NCBI RefSeq assembly: GCF_030403745.1
Contig: NZ_JAQMWP010000018.1
Coordinates: forward strand, 62,001-126,000
Source: Streptomyces sp. S.PB5
Lineage (GTDB): Bacteria > Actinomycetota > Actinomycetes > Streptomycetales > Streptomycetaceae
Reading direction: 5' to 3'
DNA: 64,000 nucleotides
Position numbers and translations under genes: made by a program
Notes under the pieces: model-generated
The model's input: the letters and a program-made list of their open reading frames with translations, nothing else
What the model was told of the DNA's origin: nothing
The model's database searches: none
Part shown: positions 26,209-35,496 of the stretch, piece by piece
Position numbering within the stretch: the stretch's first letter is position 1
How the letters are laid out: every line of letters begins with the position of its first letter

Positions 26209-28476
26209 TTGCCCCTGCGACGCCGCGCTGTTACCGGACGCAGACGCACCACCGCCCTCGCCCTCACGGCCATCGGCTCCCTGCTCGCCCTCGCCGCCCC
26301 CGGTCTCGCCACCGCCGTCCCGGCGGACCCGGGCCCCACGAAGATCACCGCCGCCCCCAGGGCCGGCGCCGCCCAGCCGTCCCTGACGCCCGCCCGCCGC
26401 GCTGCCCTGATCGAGAGCGCCCGGTCCGCGGCGCCCCGCACGGCGCAGCGAATCGGCCTCGGCGCCAAGGAGAAGCTCGTCGTCAAGGACGTCATCAAGG
26501 ACGCCGACGGCACCACGCACACCCGTTACGAGCGCACCTACTCGGGGTTGCCCGTCCTCGGCGGTGACCTGGTCGTCCATGACAAGAGCGGTCGTACGAC
26601 CGTCACCAAGGCGAGCCCCACCCGACTTCAGATCCCCTCGCTCCGTCCGAAGCTCACCGCCGCCGGTGCCGCCGCCAAGGCCCTCGGCATTTCGAAGAAG
26701 ACCAAGGTCAAGGGGGCCGAGACCGAGCGGGCACCCCGCCTGGTGGTCTGGGCCGGAACCGGCAAGCCCGTGCTGGCCTGGGAGACCCTCGTCGAGGGCG
26801 TCCAGAAGGACGGCACCCCCAGCGAACTCCAGGTCGTCACCGACGCCGCCACCGGCAAGGAGCTCCTGGCCGCGGAGCACGTCCACACCGGCTCCGGCAC
26901 CGGCCAGTACACCGGCGAGGTCCCGCTCGGCACCACCTTGTCCGGATCGACGTACCAGCTCGTCGACCCCGACCGTGCCGGGCAGCGGACGTACGACCTC
27001 AACCAGGGCACCTCGGGAACCGGCACACTGTTCACCGACGACAACGATGTCTGGGGCGACGGCCTGCCGTCCAACCGTCAGACCGCCGGTGTCGACGTGG
27101 CCTTCGGCGCCGCGGCCACCTGGGACTTCTACAAGGAGAACTACGGCCGCAACGGCATCCGCAACGACGGTGTCGCCGCATACAGCCGCGCCCACTACGG
27201 CAACAACTACGTCAACGCCTTCTGGCAGGACTCCTGTTTCTGCATGACGTACGGCGACGGCTCGGGCAACACCCATCCGCTGACCTCGCTCGACGTGGCC
27301 GCTCACGAGATGAGCCACGGCGTCACGGCCGCCACCGCCGGACTGATCTACTCGGGGGAGTCCGGCGGGCTCAACGAGGCGACCTCCGACATCTTCGCCG
27401 CAGCCGTCGAGTTCTACGAGAACCTCCCGGCCGACCCCGCCGACTACCTCGTCGGCGAGAAGATCGACATCAACGGTGACGGCACGCCGCTCCGTTACAT
27501 GGACAAGCCCTCCAAGGACGGCGACTCGCGCGACAGTTGGAGCTCCACCCTCGGCAGCATCGACGTCCACTACTCCTCGGGTCCCGCGAACCACTTCTTC
27601 TATCTGCTCTCCGAGGGCAGCGGCGCCAAGACCGTCAACGGCGTGGCTTACGACAGCCCGACGTCCGACGGGCAGCCCGTCACCGGCATCGGCATCGAGA
27701 ACGCCGCCGCGATCTGGTACCGCGCGTTGACGACGTACATGACCTCCACGACCAACTACGCCGGCGCCCGCACCGCCACCCTGTCGGCCGCCTCCGACCT
27801 GTTCGGCGCCTACAGCCCGACCTACCTCGCCGTCGCCGACGCCTGGGCCGCGATCAACGTCGGCAACCGCATCGCCCTCGGCGTCAACCTCGCCCCGACC
27901 GCCGACCAGATCAGCGGCATCAACCAGAGCGTCAGTCTCCAACTGGACGCCTACACCACCAACTCCGGCGCCGCCCTGACCTACGAGGCCACCGGACTGC
28001 CCGACGGCCTCAGCATCAGCCCGAGCGGTCTGATCAGCGGCACCCCGACAGCCCTCGGCACCAGCGACGTCACGATCACCGTGACCGACAGCACCGGTGC
28101 GACCGCCTCGGACACCTTCACCTGGAAGATCGGCTACGTCTACGCCAACGCCACCCGCGTCGACATCCCCGACAACGCGGCCGCCGTGGAGTCACCGCTG
28201 ACCGTCACCGGCCGCGACGGCAACGCCTCCGCGACCACCTCGGTCTACGTCAACATCGTCCACACCTACCGAGGCGACCTCACCGTCGACCTCGTCGGGC
28301 CCAACGGCACCGTCTACTCCCTCCTCAACCGCAGCGGCGGCTCCGCCGACAACGTCGACCAGACCTTCACCGTCGACGCCTCCGCGCAACCGATCAACGG
28401 CACCTGGACCCTACGCGTGCAGGACCGGGCAGCCATCGACGTCGGGTACATCGCCCGCTGGCAGCTGACACCCTGA
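26209..28476 (+). CDS. Secreted M4 family metallopeptidase with Ig-like and P domains
   Basis: A 755-residue secreted thermolysin-like protease. The TTG start at 26209 follows AAGGAG by 6 nt and opens a signal peptide (arginine-rich n-region, hydrophobic core to ATA near residue 36). A propeptide (FTP/PepSY, about 40-220) precedes the catalytic domain. HEMSH at 366-370 and Glu390 in GLNEATSD are the zinc ligands and catalytic residues. A putative Ig-like (He_PIG) domain at about 565-645 and a proprotein convertase P domain at about 645-755 follow. It likely acts in extracellular protein degradation. It runs convergent to the next gene, with a terminator between. Confidence 0.93.
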   Translation: MPLRRRAVTGRRRTTALALTAIGSLLALAAPGLATAVPADPGPTKITAAPRAGAAQPSLTPARRAALIESARSAAPRTAQRIGLGAKEKLVVKDVIKDADGTTHTRYERTYSGLPVLGGDLVVHDKSGRTTVTKASPTRLQIPSLRPKLTAAGAAAKALGISKKTKVKGAETERAPRLVVWAGTGKPVLAWETLVEGVQKDGTPSELQVVTDAATGKELLAAEHVHTGSGTGQYTGEVPLGTTLSGSTYQLVDPDRAGQRTYDLNQGTSGTGTLFTDDNDVWGDGLPSNRQTAGVDVAFGAAATWDFYKENYGRNGIRNDGVAAYSRAHYGNNYVNAFWQDSCFCMTYGDGSGNTHPLTSLDVAAHEMSHGVTAATAGLIYSGESGGLNEATSDIFAAAVEFYENLPADPADYLVGEKIDINGDGTPLRYMDKPSKDGDSRDSWSSTLGSIDVHYSSGPANHFFYLLSEGSGAKTVNGVAYDSPTSDGQPVTGIGIENAAAIWYRALTTYMTSTTNYAGARTATLSAASDLFGAYSPTYLAVADAWAAINVGNRIALGVNLAPTADQISGINQSVSLQLDAYTTNSGAALTYEATGLPDGLSISPSGLISGTPTALGTSDVTITVTDSTGATASDTFTWKIGYVYANATRVDIPDNAAAVESPLTVTGRDGNASATTSVYVNIVHTYRGDLTVDLVGPNGTVYSLLNRSGGSADNVDQTFTVDASAQPINGTWTLRVQDRAAIDVGYIARWQLTP

Positions 28477-28496
28477 CATCCGCGCCGACCGCACGA

Positions 28497-28527
28497 CGCC
28501 GCCCGGGTCCTGGGGATCCGGGCGGCG
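28497..28527. terminator. Bidirectional terminator hairpin
   Basis: Perfect 10-bp arms (CGCCGCCCGG at 28497-28506 and its complement at 28518-28527) with an 11-nt loop, between the convergent metalloprotease and GH16-like genes. There is no U tract, as is usual in Streptomyces. Confidence 0.7.
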
Positions 28528-28529
28528 GC

Positions 28530-29345
28530 TCACCGAAAACACTCAGTTGAGACGGTGTCCCAGCCACGCACACGGTGGAGGTGAGCAGATTTCGGGTAGG
28601 AGGCGTCGGTCCCCGAGCGTGGACCGATCTCGAAGAGGTCGATCATCAAGAAGAGCGGGTAGTGGGGAGATTGAGACGTCCGTTTCACGATGGCGCCCTC
28701 GCAACCGATGACCGTGCCCGACGGTCCCCAGATGGCCGTCCAGGTGTGCGGCCTCGACGCGTCCAGGGGAAGGCCGACGTCCGTCATGTCGGTTGTCAAC
28801 CGTCCGTCGGAATGGGCTTTCACCCCGCATCGGGCGTGGCTCATGGCCTCACCGACGGCGTCGGCGTCGATTTCGAAGATGCAGATCTCGCCGCTGTCCT
28901 TCTCGGACAGATGCTCCGTCCCCACGAGCCACGCCGCGAGCATGCACCCCTCGTTCACGCTCGCGCTGACGGTCACCTCCACACGTCCGGCGGTGGGCGC
29001 CCACAGCAGACGTTGCGGTGTCTGTGTGCGGACGACGAGCCCGTCCGGACGGTGCCGGTGTGTTCCTCGCCGAGAGCCCGCCGGACCGGAGAAGACCCCG
29101 GTCTGCAGGTTGGACACGCGCAGCGGGGCGTCTTCCTCTCGCCAGTCCAGCTGGTCGGCGTCGATGAGCAGCCGCAGTCCGGAGCCGTTGATGTCGTAGT
29201 GTGCCCGAGACCGCTCAGGTGACGTCCAGTGCGGCAGATAGTGATCGACCCAGCAGTCTTCCCTCAGCTGCGGAGCGGTGAAATCGTCCTCGAAATCGGG
29301 CCTACGGGCCGGGGGTTCGGGAAGAGGGGCGGCGTCAGCCATCAT
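28530..29345 (-). CDS. GH16-like (concanavalin A-fold) protein without signal peptide
   Basis: A 271-residue protein that starts after a Pro-rich lead with FEDDFTAPQLREDCWVDHYLPHW and looks like a glycoside hydrolase family 16/LamG-type jelly roll. The segment EICIFE (about residue 157) lies where GH16 has ExDxxE, so the central Asp is a Cys while both Glu remain. There is no signal peptide, unlike most GH16 enzymes, so it is probably cytoplasmic or non-classical. Activity is uncertain, and it could be a binding protein. Confidence 0.6.
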   Translation of the reverse strand: MMADAAPLPEPPARRPDFEDDFTAPQLREDCWVDHYLPHWTSPERSRAHYDINGSGLRLLIDADQLDWREEDAPLRVSNLQTGVFSGPAGSRRGTHRHRPDGLVVRTQTPQRLLWAPTAGRVEVTVSASVNEGCMLAAWLVGTEHLSEKDSGEICIFEIDADAVGEAMSHARCGVKAHSDGRLTTDMTDVGLPLDASRPHTWTAIWGPSGTVIGCEGAIVKRTSQSPHYPLFLMIDLFEIGPRSGTDASYPKSAHLHRVRGWDTVSTECFR

Positions 29346-29519
29346 GACACCATCCTGCCTGACGGGACGATGACCCCGTACAAGGCGACGCAGGCGCTGC
29401 CATTGTGCTGCGTACGACGGTGGGGCTTGATGCTGCGGTCGGGGTGGTTCTGTCCGAGCGCGGTTCGGTCTGTTCGGCGAGGTGGCCGCGGATGAGTTCC
29501 ACGCGGGGTGGGCTGCGCG

Positions 29520-30422
29520 TCAGTCCGGCAGCCAGTGCAGCTCGTGCGCCAGGGATTTGGCGACGGTACGGATGCGGCGGTGCAGTGGTGACGGCACACG
29601 CGGGAGGACGAGGTGGATCGTCAAGGCGGGTGCGCCCTGCAGCGGTCGCCACGTGAGGCCGGCCGGGGATGTCGTGGCCGCGGCTTCACCGGCCGGGGCG
29701 AGGGTGAGCCCGTCGCGTAGGTCGCGCTGAGACATGTCGAAAGAGACTGCGGGCGTGTGGAATCGGGGGTTCAGCCGGGTGTCGCGGAACAGTGCGGACA
29801 GCTGATCGTGGATCACGGGGTTGGCCGTACGGTCGGGGAGTCGCAGCGGATACGCGGCCGCGTCGGCGATCTCGATCTCCGGGTGTTCGGCCAGCGGATG
29901 ATGCTGTGCCAGTTGGACCCCGACGCGCTGACGCCGCAGCAGGAACCGGCGCACACCATGACCTGGCTGTTCACCGCGGGTGATCCCGGCATCGATGCGG
30001 CCTTCGGCGACCGCGGGGGAGATCTCCGGTGTCGCCATCGGGACCGCGCCGACCTCGAGTCCCGGGCTGCTGCGAACGAGCCTGTCCACCAGGGCCGGTG
30101 TCGTCTCGGCCCCCGTGCTGAGGCTGTATCCGATGCACAGCGTGCCCAGTTCGCCGGCCCCCGCATTCCGGGCGGTGTCCCATGCCTGCTCCAGCGCCGC
30201 GAGCGCGGGCGGCGCTGACTCCGCCAGAGCCGCACCGGCCGCGGTCAGTACGACGCTGCGTGTGTTGCGCATCAGCAGGCTCGTACCGAGTTCCGCTTCC
30301 AATCGGCGCATGCGGGCACTGAGTGCGGGCTGCGCGATACCGATCCGTGCGGCCGCGCGGGTGAAGTTCAACTCCTGTGCCAGCACCAGGAAGTACCGCA
30401 GGCTCACCGTGTCCGGCGCCAC
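29520..30422 (-). CDS. LysR family transcriptional regulator
   Basis: A 300-residue LysR regulator with a GTG start at 30422. The winged HTH is at residues 3-62 (LRYFLVLAQELNFTRAAARI) and the effector-binding domain follows. It is divergent from an EthD-family gene at 30633; a dyad GATTG-N4-CAATC at 30437-30450 lies just upstream of its start and is the likely binding site. Confidence 0.9.
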   Translation of the reverse strand: MAPDTVSLRYFLVLAQELNFTRAAARIGIAQPALSARMRRLEAELGTSLLMRNTRSVVLTAAGAALAESAPPALAALEQAWDTARNAGAGELGTLCIGYSLSTGAETTPALVDRLVRSSPGLEVGAVPMATPEISPAVAEGRIDAGITRGEQPGHGVRRFLLRRQRVGVQLAQHHPLAEHPEIEIADAAAYPLRLPDRTANPVIHDQLSALFRDTRLNPRFHTPAVSFDMSQRDLRDGLTLAPAGEAAATTSPAGLTWRPLQGAPALTIHLVLPRVPSPLHRRIRTVAKSLAHELHWLPD

Positions 30423-30436
30423 GTGCCCTCCCTGCC

Positions 30437-30450
30437 GATTGATAACAATC
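30437..30450. promoter_or_regulatory. Candidate LysR operator
   Basis: GATTG-ATAA-CAATC, a perfect 5-bp dyad 15 bp upstream of the LysR start, in the divergent gap to the EthD gene. Confidence 0.45.
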
Positions 30451-30632
30451 CGTTCTGAGTCTATGTCGAACCGGTCTTTCCCTCGGCCGCATATCCAGCC
30501 CTAGCCTGCGCATATGACGATGCAACCGACCGCGTTACCGGACATCGCACGCACACACCGTCGATTTCGAGTCCGCCGTCACCACTCTCGCGAAGGCCGC
30601 GGCCACTGAGCCGGGCGATGAAGGAGGCAGTC

Positions 30633-30944
30633 ATGCACAAGTTGTTGGTCCTGTATCCCGAGCCCGTCGACCCTGAGCACTTCCGCGACTACTACGTGAC
30701 CAAACACCTTCCGCTGGTCAGGAATTGGCCCGGCCTCCTTGCGTGGCGCTACAGCTTCGACGTGGCGGCGACCGAGGGAGAAGCGCCGTATTTCGCGGTC
30801 TTCGAAGCCGACTTCGCTGACGCCGCCGCCATGGCCGCGGCGCAGGCGTCGGAGCACGGGCGGCGGCTGACCGCCGATGTCGCCAACTACGCCACCGGCG
30901 GCGTGATCGTCATCCACTATCCGGTGCCCGACGGCACCGGCTGA
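30633..30944 (+). CDS. EthD family protein
   Basis: A 103-residue ferredoxin-like (dimeric alpha/beta barrel) protein: MHKLLVLYPEPVDPEHFRDY and HLPLV are typical of EthD/REDY-like proteins. The start at 30633 follows AAGGAGG; an upstream in-frame ATG overlaps the RBS. EthD proteins accompany degradation or polyketide-tailoring enzymes, but their chemistry is often unknown. It is probably controlled by the divergent LysR. Confidence 0.82.
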   Translation: MHKLLVLYPEPVDPEHFRDYYVTKHLPLVRNWPGLLAWRYSFDVAATEGEAPYFAVFEADFADAAAMAAAQASEHGRRLTADVANYATGGVIVIHYPVPDGTG

Positions 30945-31049
30945 GGCAGGACGGTACGCTCCGCGACGCGTTCGGTCGGCCACCTGCGCCTGCGTTCGGT
31001 TCCTGGCGTGGCCCACTCGTGAAGCCGGTTGTCTTTTGTTCTTGGGCCG

Positions 31050-31484
31050 TTATCGGTCGGGGGCGGTCCAGGGGAACGGGGCGAGGTCGGGCTCGACCCA
31101 GCTGGTGCGGGCCTGGGCGTCGGCCAGCGTCGCGGAGCGGTAGAAGCGGGTGAGCAGGCGCTTGTCGAGCAGCGCGGGATGCCGTTCGGCGAAGGCGGCG
31201 AAGTCCGGCTGCTGGTGCTCGGCCGCGTGGTGGGCCACCAGTACCACCCAGGCCCGGCTGACCGTGACGTGGTATTTCTGGGGCGCCCCCGCGTAGCGGG
31301 CGGTGCGCTGGATGCCGTCGCTGACCAGGGCGACGGCCGCGGGCATGCCGACGCGGCGCACGGCCAGCCAGGTCAGGTGGATGTGCTCGCGGTGGCCGAA
31401 GGTGCCCGTGGATGCCGTCACCTCGGCCATCAGCTCATCGAAGACACGGGTGTTCTCGGGCGTCCCGGGTTCGGTCTTGCTCAT
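31050..31484 (-). CDS. Uncharacterised protein co-transcribed with marR
   Basis: A 144-residue protein I cannot assign. It is His- and Trp-containing, with GHREHIHLTWLAVRR near residues 30-44, and looks all-alpha and soluble with no signal peptide. Its ATG overlaps the stop of the MarR gene (ATGA, 31481-31484), so it is certainly translated with it and is probably its regulated partner. Confidence 0.75.
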   Translation of the reverse strand: MSKTEPGTPENTRVFDELMAEVTASTGTFGHREHIHLTWLAVRRVGMPAAVALVSDGIQRTARYAGAPQKYHVTVSRAWVVLVAHHAAEHQQPDFAAFAERHPALLDKRLLTRFYRSATLADAQARTSWVEPDLAPFPWTAPDR

Positions 31485-31915
31485 GGGGACACCTCGGCCA
31501 GGGCGCGCAGGACGGTGTAGAAGCCGGCGACGGCCTCGGCGGGCAGACCGCCGAGCGCGCGGGCTTCCACGGCGGCCAGGGTCTGGCGGATGGTGTCGGC
31601 GGCCGGGCCGCCGGAGGAGGTCAGTTCGATGACCACGACCCGGCGGTCGCCCGGGCTGGTGCCGCGCGTGATGTGGCCACGGCGCTCCAGCCGGTCCAGC
31701 ACGCTGGTCAGCGTGGTCGGACGGGTGCCGGCCGCGGCACCGAGCTCGGAGACGGTCCGAGCCTGGCCGTCCGCCAGGATGGCCAGGGCGTTGATCTCGG
31801 AAGCGGTCAGATCGAGGTCGACCAGCTCGGCCATGAGGATCTGCAGGGTGGCATGCGTAGTGCGCTGCAGTGCGAGCAGCGCCGAACCGTACGGTGGCAC
31901 GGAAGGTGAAGTCAC
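31481..31915 (-). CDS. MarR family transcriptional regulator
   Basis: A 144-residue MarR protein with a winged HTH at about 30-100 (LTASEINALAILADG, then TRPTTLTSVLDRLERRGHI and the wing). The GTG at 31915 has no visible Shine-Dalgarno, and a TATATT-like -10 sequence lies only about 8 bp upstream on the coding strand, so a leaderless message is likely. The dyad at 31914-31938 overlaps the start codon, which implies autorepression. Confidence 0.88.
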   Translation of the reverse strand: MTSPSVPPYGSALLALQRTTHATLQILMAELVDLDLTASEINALAILADGQARTVSELGAAAGTRPTTLTSVLDRLERRGHITRGTSPGDRRVVVIELTSSGGPAADTIRQTLAAVEARALGGLPAEAVAGFYTVLRALAEVSP

Positions 31916-31938
31916 GATATCGGAATATACGAGATCGT
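31914..31938. promoter_or_regulatory. MarR operator overlapping the start codon
   Basis: ACGATATCG (31914-31922), 7-bp spacer, CGAGATCGT (31930-31938); 8 of 9 pairs match. It overlaps the GTG start and the presumed -10 region of the MarR gene. Confidence 0.6.
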
Positions 31939-32178
31939 AGTAATCGCTGCAAGCCGATCCCAGTCACTCCCCAACTCGCGAAGCGATTCAAAGCAGCTTG
32001 CTGGACGGGGGCGGGCAGCAGAGAAGGGGGCTATCGCCGTATCCGGCGGGGGCTGCCCGGGCTGCCCCACCCTGCCGGGACGTCCCATAGGGTTCGGCCT
32101 CGGCCTGCCCGTCCAGCCGACACCGCGCGCGCCGCTATGGCCGCGTCGATGCGGGGCAACCGCAGGGCCTTGAAGGTG

Positions 32179-32618
32179 ATGCCCCTGCGACGCCTGATGC
32201 CTGCGACGATGTTGCTGCTGGCGCTGCCGTTCGCGGGCTCCTGCGACAGCGGTGGCACCGACCCCTCCCGGACCGACAACGCACTGCGAACGGCGGCGTC
32301 CGGGGACGAAGTGCTGATCAGCACCCACAACGGCGACGTGACAGTGACCCACTCCGGTCTGGTGCACGTCCCGTTGCGGCTGTCCACCCACAGCGGATCG
32401 GTGCGTGCGACATCTCTGGAAGCGGCCCGGGTGCACGCGAGCACCGTCAACGGCTCGGTCGATGTCACCGTCCCCCCCGCGATGCCCCGGCCTACCGCGT
32501 CACCATGAGCGCCGACAACGGGCGCACCGCGGCCGACGCCCACGCCCGGGTTGCCGACCGAAACCGCCTGATGACACTGACCACGGTCAACGGTGACGTC
32601 ACGGCCCGCCGGGACTGA
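32179..32618 (+). pseudogene. DUF4097-like exported protein, frameshifted
   Basis: Starts MPLRRLMPATMLLL with a hydrophobic signal and a possible lipobox ending GSC, then beta-strand repeats of the type VLISTHNGDVTVTHSG and VHASTVNGSVDV. The run of seven C at about 32469-32475 lacks one base. In the next frame the protein continues DAPAYRVTMSADNG and TTVNGDVTARRD to the stop at 32616. Adhesin-like DUF4097 proteins have such repeats. Loss of function or sequencing error. Confidence 0.6.
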
Positions 32619-32635
32619 GGTGTGACGAGCTGTCA

Positions 32636-32649
32636 GTTTCACGTGAAAC
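32636..32649. promoter_or_regulatory. parS: parS-like ParB-binding site
   Basis: GTTTCACGTGAAAC, a perfect 14-bp palindrome identical to the consensus core of Streptomyces parS. It lies 74 bp upstream of the htpG start, between genes, as most parS copies do. I found no second copy in this window. Confidence 0.75.
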
Positions 32650-32722
32650 ACCCTGACGTCGTGTTTTAAAGTAACTGTCGCTCGTTTTCCGCGACTCAGG
32701 GACCTGTGAGGACACGCGAACC

Positions 32723-34624
32723 ATGTCCACCGAAACGTTTGAGTTTCAGGTAGAGGCCCGTCAGCTGCTCCAGCTGATGATCCATTCGGTCTACTCGAAC
32801 AAGGACGTCTTCTTGCGGGAGCTCGTCTCCAACGCCTCGGACGCGCTCGACAAACTGCGCCTGGCCGCCCTGCGCGACGACGGCCTCGGCGTGGACCTGT
32901 CCGATCTGCACATCCAGCTCGACGTGGATCCGGAGGCCCGTACGCTCACGGTGCGCGACAACGGCATCGGGATGTCGTACGACGAGGTCGGCACGTTGAT
33001 CGGCACCATCGCCAACTCCGGCACGGCCGCCCTCCTCAAGGAACTGGAAGAGGCCCAGGACGAGGCCGGCGCGGAGGGGCTGATCGGCCGGTTCGGCATC
33101 GGGTTCTACGCCGGATTCATGGTGGCCGACGAGATGACCCTGGTGACCCGGCGCCTCGGCGAGACCAGCGGCACGCGCTGGTCGTCCCGCGGCGAGGGCA
33201 CCTACTCGCTGGAGAAGATCGAAGAGGCGCCCCAGGGCACGTCCGTGACGCTCCATCTCAAGCCCGCCGACCCCGAGAACCAACTGCACGACTACACCTC
33301 CACCTGGAAGATCAGGGAGATCGTCAAGCGGTACTCGGACTTCATCACCTGGCCGATCCGCCTCGTTCCCCAAACCGGCGACGGCGAGGAGACGCCCGAG
33401 CCGGAGACGTTGAACTCGCGCAAGGCCCTGTGGGCACGCTCGCGCGAGGAGGTTTCGGCGGACGAGTACCACGAGCTCTACAAGCACGTCAGCCACGACT
33501 GGCGCGACCCCCTGGAGACGATCCGGCTCCAGGCCGAAGGCACCTTCGAGTACCAGGCCCTGCTGTTCCTCCCGGCCCATGCCCCGCACGACCTGTTCAC
33601 GCGGGACTTCCGGCGCGGTCTCCAGCTCTACGTCCGACGCGTGCTGATCATGGACGACTGTGAGGCGCTGCTGCCGCCGTACCTCCGCTTCGTCAAGGGC
33701 GTCGTCGACGCGCAGGACCTGTCGCTCAACGTCTCCCGGGAGATCCTCCAGCAGGACCGCCACATCAGGATGATCCAGCGACGGCTGACCAAGAAGGTCC
33801 TGTCGTCGGTCAAGGAGCTGAAGGCCAACGACGGCGAGAAGTACGCCACGTTCTGGCGTGAGTTCGGCGCCGTGCTGAAGGAGGGACTGCTCGGCGACCC
33901 GGACAACCGCGACGCCATCCTCGCGGTCGCGTCCTTCGTTAGCACCCATGAGGGAGACGAGCCGACGACGCTCCAGCAGTACGTGGAGCGGATGAAGGAC
34001 GGTCAGGAGCACATCTACTACCTGACCGGCGAGTCCCGGCAGAGCATCGAGAACTCCCCGCACATGGAGGTGTTCAAGGCCCGAGGCATCGAGGTCCTGC
34101 TGCTGACCGACCCCGTCGACGAGGTGTGGGTCGACGCCGTGAGCGAGTTCGAGGGCAAGCAGCTGCGGTCCGTCGCCAAGGGCGAGATCGACCTCGACGC
34201 CCAGGGCAGCGAACAGGAGGACAGCACACGGCAGGAGCAGGACGAAAGCTATTCCGGCCTGCTGGAGTGGATGAAGGAGCAGCTGGGGGAGGAGGTCAAG
34301 GACGTCCGGCTGTCGACCCGCCTGACCGTCTCACCGGCGTGTGTCGTCTCCGACGCCCATGACCTCACCCCGGCGCTGGAGAACATGTACCGGGCGATGG
34401 GTCAGGAGGTGCCGGTCACCAAGCGGATTCTCGAACTCAACCCCGGTCACGCGCTCGTCCGCAGCTTGCGGCAGGCCCACGCGGAGCAGGAGGACCGCGC
34501 GGAACTCGCCGAGACCGCCCAACTGCTGCACGGACTGGCCGTCCTTGCGGAAGGCGGACAGCCCAAGGAGCCCGCCCGGTTCGTCAAGCTGGTGGCGGAA
34601 CGACTGGAACGCACGCTCCGCTGA
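32723..34624 (+). CDS. htpG: Molecular chaperone HtpG (Hsp90)
   Basis: A 633-residue bacterial Hsp90, close to the 624 of E. coli. The GHKL ATPase domain has [11 protein letters not shown] (about 36-46), DNGIGM and NSGT followed by [12 protein letters not shown]. The middle domain carries the catalytic arginine region, and the C-terminal dimerisation domain ends near 625. It folds and stabilises client proteins with ATP. I see no CIRCE element upstream, so HrcA control is unlikely. Confidence 0.96.
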
Positions 34625-34689
34625 GCCGCGAGGCCGCAGATGCGGCACGGCGGCTGCGCTCCCCGGCCGACCGGGGCGTTGCTTGCCGT

Positions 34690-34717
34690 TGTGGAGGAGC
34701 CGCGGGGCTCCTCCACA
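34690..34717. terminator. Bidirectional terminator
   Basis: Perfect 12-bp arms (TGTGGAGGAGCC and complement) with a GCGG tetraloop, between htpG and the convergent TetR gene. Confidence 0.8.
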
Positions 34718-34823
34718 TGCCCGGTGTTGCCTCCAGGCATGGTCGCTTGCTCCGCCCGGTCGGCCCGGGTCTCCCGCGCTGTGGAGGACGTGCCGCCCGT
34801 CGGTCCCCGGCTTCGGTGAGAGG

Positions 34824-35411
34824 TCAGGGGGTCAGCGCGCCGAGGAGTCCGTCGAGAACCGCTTCCTGGCGCTGCGGAGTGGTGGGCGGGGCGAAAAGGG
34901 CGTTGATCTGGAAGCCCATGAGGGCGGCGAGGAGGCCGTCGATGACGGCCTCGTCCGGCGTGGCGGTGGTGACGTCGCCGTCCTCCCGGGCCTGTTGGAG
35001 GTAGTCGTGCATCTGGGCCCGCCAGGTGGTCATGACGGTCTCGTGCACGGCGGCCATGCGGTCGTCGTGCAGGGCGCGGTCCCAGAAGGCGATCACGACG
35101 CGGGCTTCCAGGAGCCGTAGTTCGTCCAGGGGCATGATCTCCCGGCAGAGCAGGCGCAGCGCCGTGAGTCCTCGTTGTTCCCCGATGGCCTGGCTCGCCC
35201 GGACGTTGGTGGCGTCGAAGGCGTGCTGGAAGGCTGCCTGGAGGATCTCGTCCTTGTTCCGGAAGTACCCCGACAGGGCGCCGTTGGCGTATCCGGCCTC
35301 GGCTGCGAGTTCGCGCATGGTGACGGCATCCAGTCCACGGCGCGCGATCAGGGCCCACACTGCCTCGACGATCTCACGGCGTCGCGCGTCGTGATCGACG
35401 ATCTTCGGCAT
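34824..35411 (-). CDS. TetR family transcriptional regulator (BetI-like)
   Basis: A 195-residue TetR protein: HTH at about 10-56 (ARRREIVEAVWALI, MRELAAEAGYANGALSGYF) and a BetI-type C-terminal domain. Its target is not evident; the neighbours on both sides are convergent or separate. Confidence 0.88.
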   Translation of the reverse strand: MPKIVDHDARRREIVEAVWALIARRGLDAVTMRELAAEAGYANGALSGYFRNKDEILQAAFQHAFDATNVRASQAIGEQRGLTALRLLCREIMPLDELRLLEARVVIAFWDRALHDDRMAAVHETVMTTWRAQMHDYLQQAREDGDVTTATPDEAVIDGLLAALMGFQINALFAPPTTPQRQEAVLDGLLGALTP

Positions 35412-35496
35412 GTGCGCTTCCCTCCTGGATCCGTCCCGCCGGCCAGGCCTGACCCTAGCTCACGTCGTGCCTGGCCAGGGGAGGGGCAGCGAGGGT

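Noticed and set aside
30522..30617. A short coding remnant (VDFESAVTTLAKAAATEPGD) before the EthD gene
   Set aside because: Looks protein-like over about 20 residues but is too short, needs a frameshift to be joined to a start, and matches nothing I can name.
32619..32722. CIRCE (HrcA) element upstream of htpG
   Set aside because: No TTAGCACTC/GAGTGCTAA repeat is present. The only dyad is the parS-like 14-mer.
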